Assembly: GCA_029259915.1 (NCBI GenBank)
Contig: JAJDED010000015.1
Location: forward strand, 1 to 64,000
DNA length: 64,000 bases
Source: Planctomycetota bacterium
GTDB taxonomy: Bacteria > Planctomycetota > Planctomycetia > Pirellulales > Lacipirellulaceae
Direction: 5' to 3'
In this document: in pieces, positions 63,755 to 64,000 of the stretch
Layout: the number at the start of each line of letters is the position of its first letter
Numbering within the stretch: the stretch's first letter is position 1
The notes under the pieces: generated by a model
Told to the model about the DNA's origin: nothing
The model's input: only the letters and a program-made list of their open reading frames with translations
Database searches by the model: none
Made by a program: the position numbers and the translations under genes

Positions 63755-64000
63755 TTAATCCAACTTGAAACAATTCCAAATGTCATCGAGTTGTAGTGAG
63801 TCTTGCAAGTGAGGCCAGCCTTGAGATCGAACGATATTCTTTTCGAGTAGTCCATTCTCGCTAAGTTTACTTTCGAAATCTGCAAGACTTCCCCACCCAC
63901 AGTAGAGTTGATTAGTATCTACCAAGAAGTAATACGGATAATCGTGGGGCGACCATCCTAGCTCACCGGTATAATCTTGCCGTTCAGACGCGGCGACTCC
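63755..64000 (-). CDS. C-terminal part of an unrecognised protein, running off the edge
   Basis: The last 81 codons of a minus-strand frame, stop TAA at 63755-63757. The sequence WSPHDYPYYFLVDTNQLYCGWGSLADFESKL followed by SENGLLEKNIVRSQGWPHLQDSLQLDDIWNCFKLD is aromatic-rich and shows no membrane segment. The HNH gene starts 66 bp downstream on the same strand. The frame continues past base 64000, so length and start are unknown. Confidence 0.55.
   Translation of the reverse strand, partial: GVAASERQDYTGELGWSPHDYPYYFLVDTNQLYCGWGSLADFESKLSENGLLEKNIVRSQGWPHLQDSLQLDDIWNCFKLD

Overview
The window looks like a chromosomal piece of a Planctomycetota bacterium, most likely order Pirellulales. The basis is the gene content rather than any search: a dockerin/PEP-CTERM secreted metalloprotease and a second PEP-CTERM protein, a formylmethanofuran dehydrogenase subunit C (C1 carrier pathway) beside MobA, a sulfotransferase, many one-off conserved hypothetical genes of planctomycete style, cysteine-rich and YQP-repeat secreted proteins, GTG/TTG starts, and intergenic regions full of small palindromic repeats. 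Coding is on both strands in short operons. No rRNA or tRNA gene was recognised.

Layout. 1-1148: the trailer end of a CRISPR array (tail of one repeat, 15 identical full repeats, one decayed repeat); its cas genes are not in the window. 1149-1804: non-coding DNA and a probable integrase tail remnant. 1765-9540: methyltransferase, RluA-type pseudouridine synthase, ABC-F protein, PDZ protein, an ImmA/IrrE protein behind a palindromic operator-like site, and an HTH-EIIA/receiver-like pair. 9888-13372: a small Mur cluster (divergent MurE-like, stand-alone MurF C-domain-like, MurG-like). 13384-21652: oxidoreductase, CheY-like regulator, O6-methylguanine methyltransferase, nucleotidyltransferase, dockerin metalloprotease, and an alpha/beta-hydrolase-like secreted protein that lacks its serine nucleophile. 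21708-27412: FhcC, MobA, D-2-hydroxyacid dehydrogenase, KDPG aldolase, acyltransferase and XerD.

27434-33914 is one minus-strand operon, TPR-TPR-ExbB-ExbD-ExbD, probably a proton-driven Tol/Exb-type envelope machine with its own TPR partners. 34284-36802 holds two translationally coupled membrane proteins that share an OB-like domain. 36920-41970: sulfotransferase and a MacA-MacB type exporter split over three genes. 42470-47033: PEP-CTERM protein, a lysine catabolism pair (saccharopine dehydrogenase plus ALDH7-type dehydrogenase) and a tyrosine-rich secreted repeat protein. 47548-48190: toxin-antitoxin pair of the COG3657/COG3636 kind. 48345-53727: stand-alone RNA polymerase alpha-CTD-like protein, UvrD/PcrA helicase, RlmM-like methyltransferase and a retropepsin-like secreted protein. 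54978-59037: a CNNM/CorC pair and a fused double ABC-2 permease. 59423-64000: TPR protein, Cys-rich secreted protein, membrane protein, a REP-flanked transposase relic, a membrane-anchored HNH protein with a duplicated transmembrane module, and the C-terminal end of an unrecognised gene running off the edge.

The most unusual material is (i) the reduced Mur cluster, (ii) the stand-alone alpha-CTD, (iii) a family of double-hairpin intergenic elements with TAGCC...GGCTA ends, one of which still carries a RAYT transposase tail, and a 105-bp foldback element, and (iv) the duplicated-membrane-module HNH protein. None of these was tested by database search; all homology statements come from motif recognition by eye.
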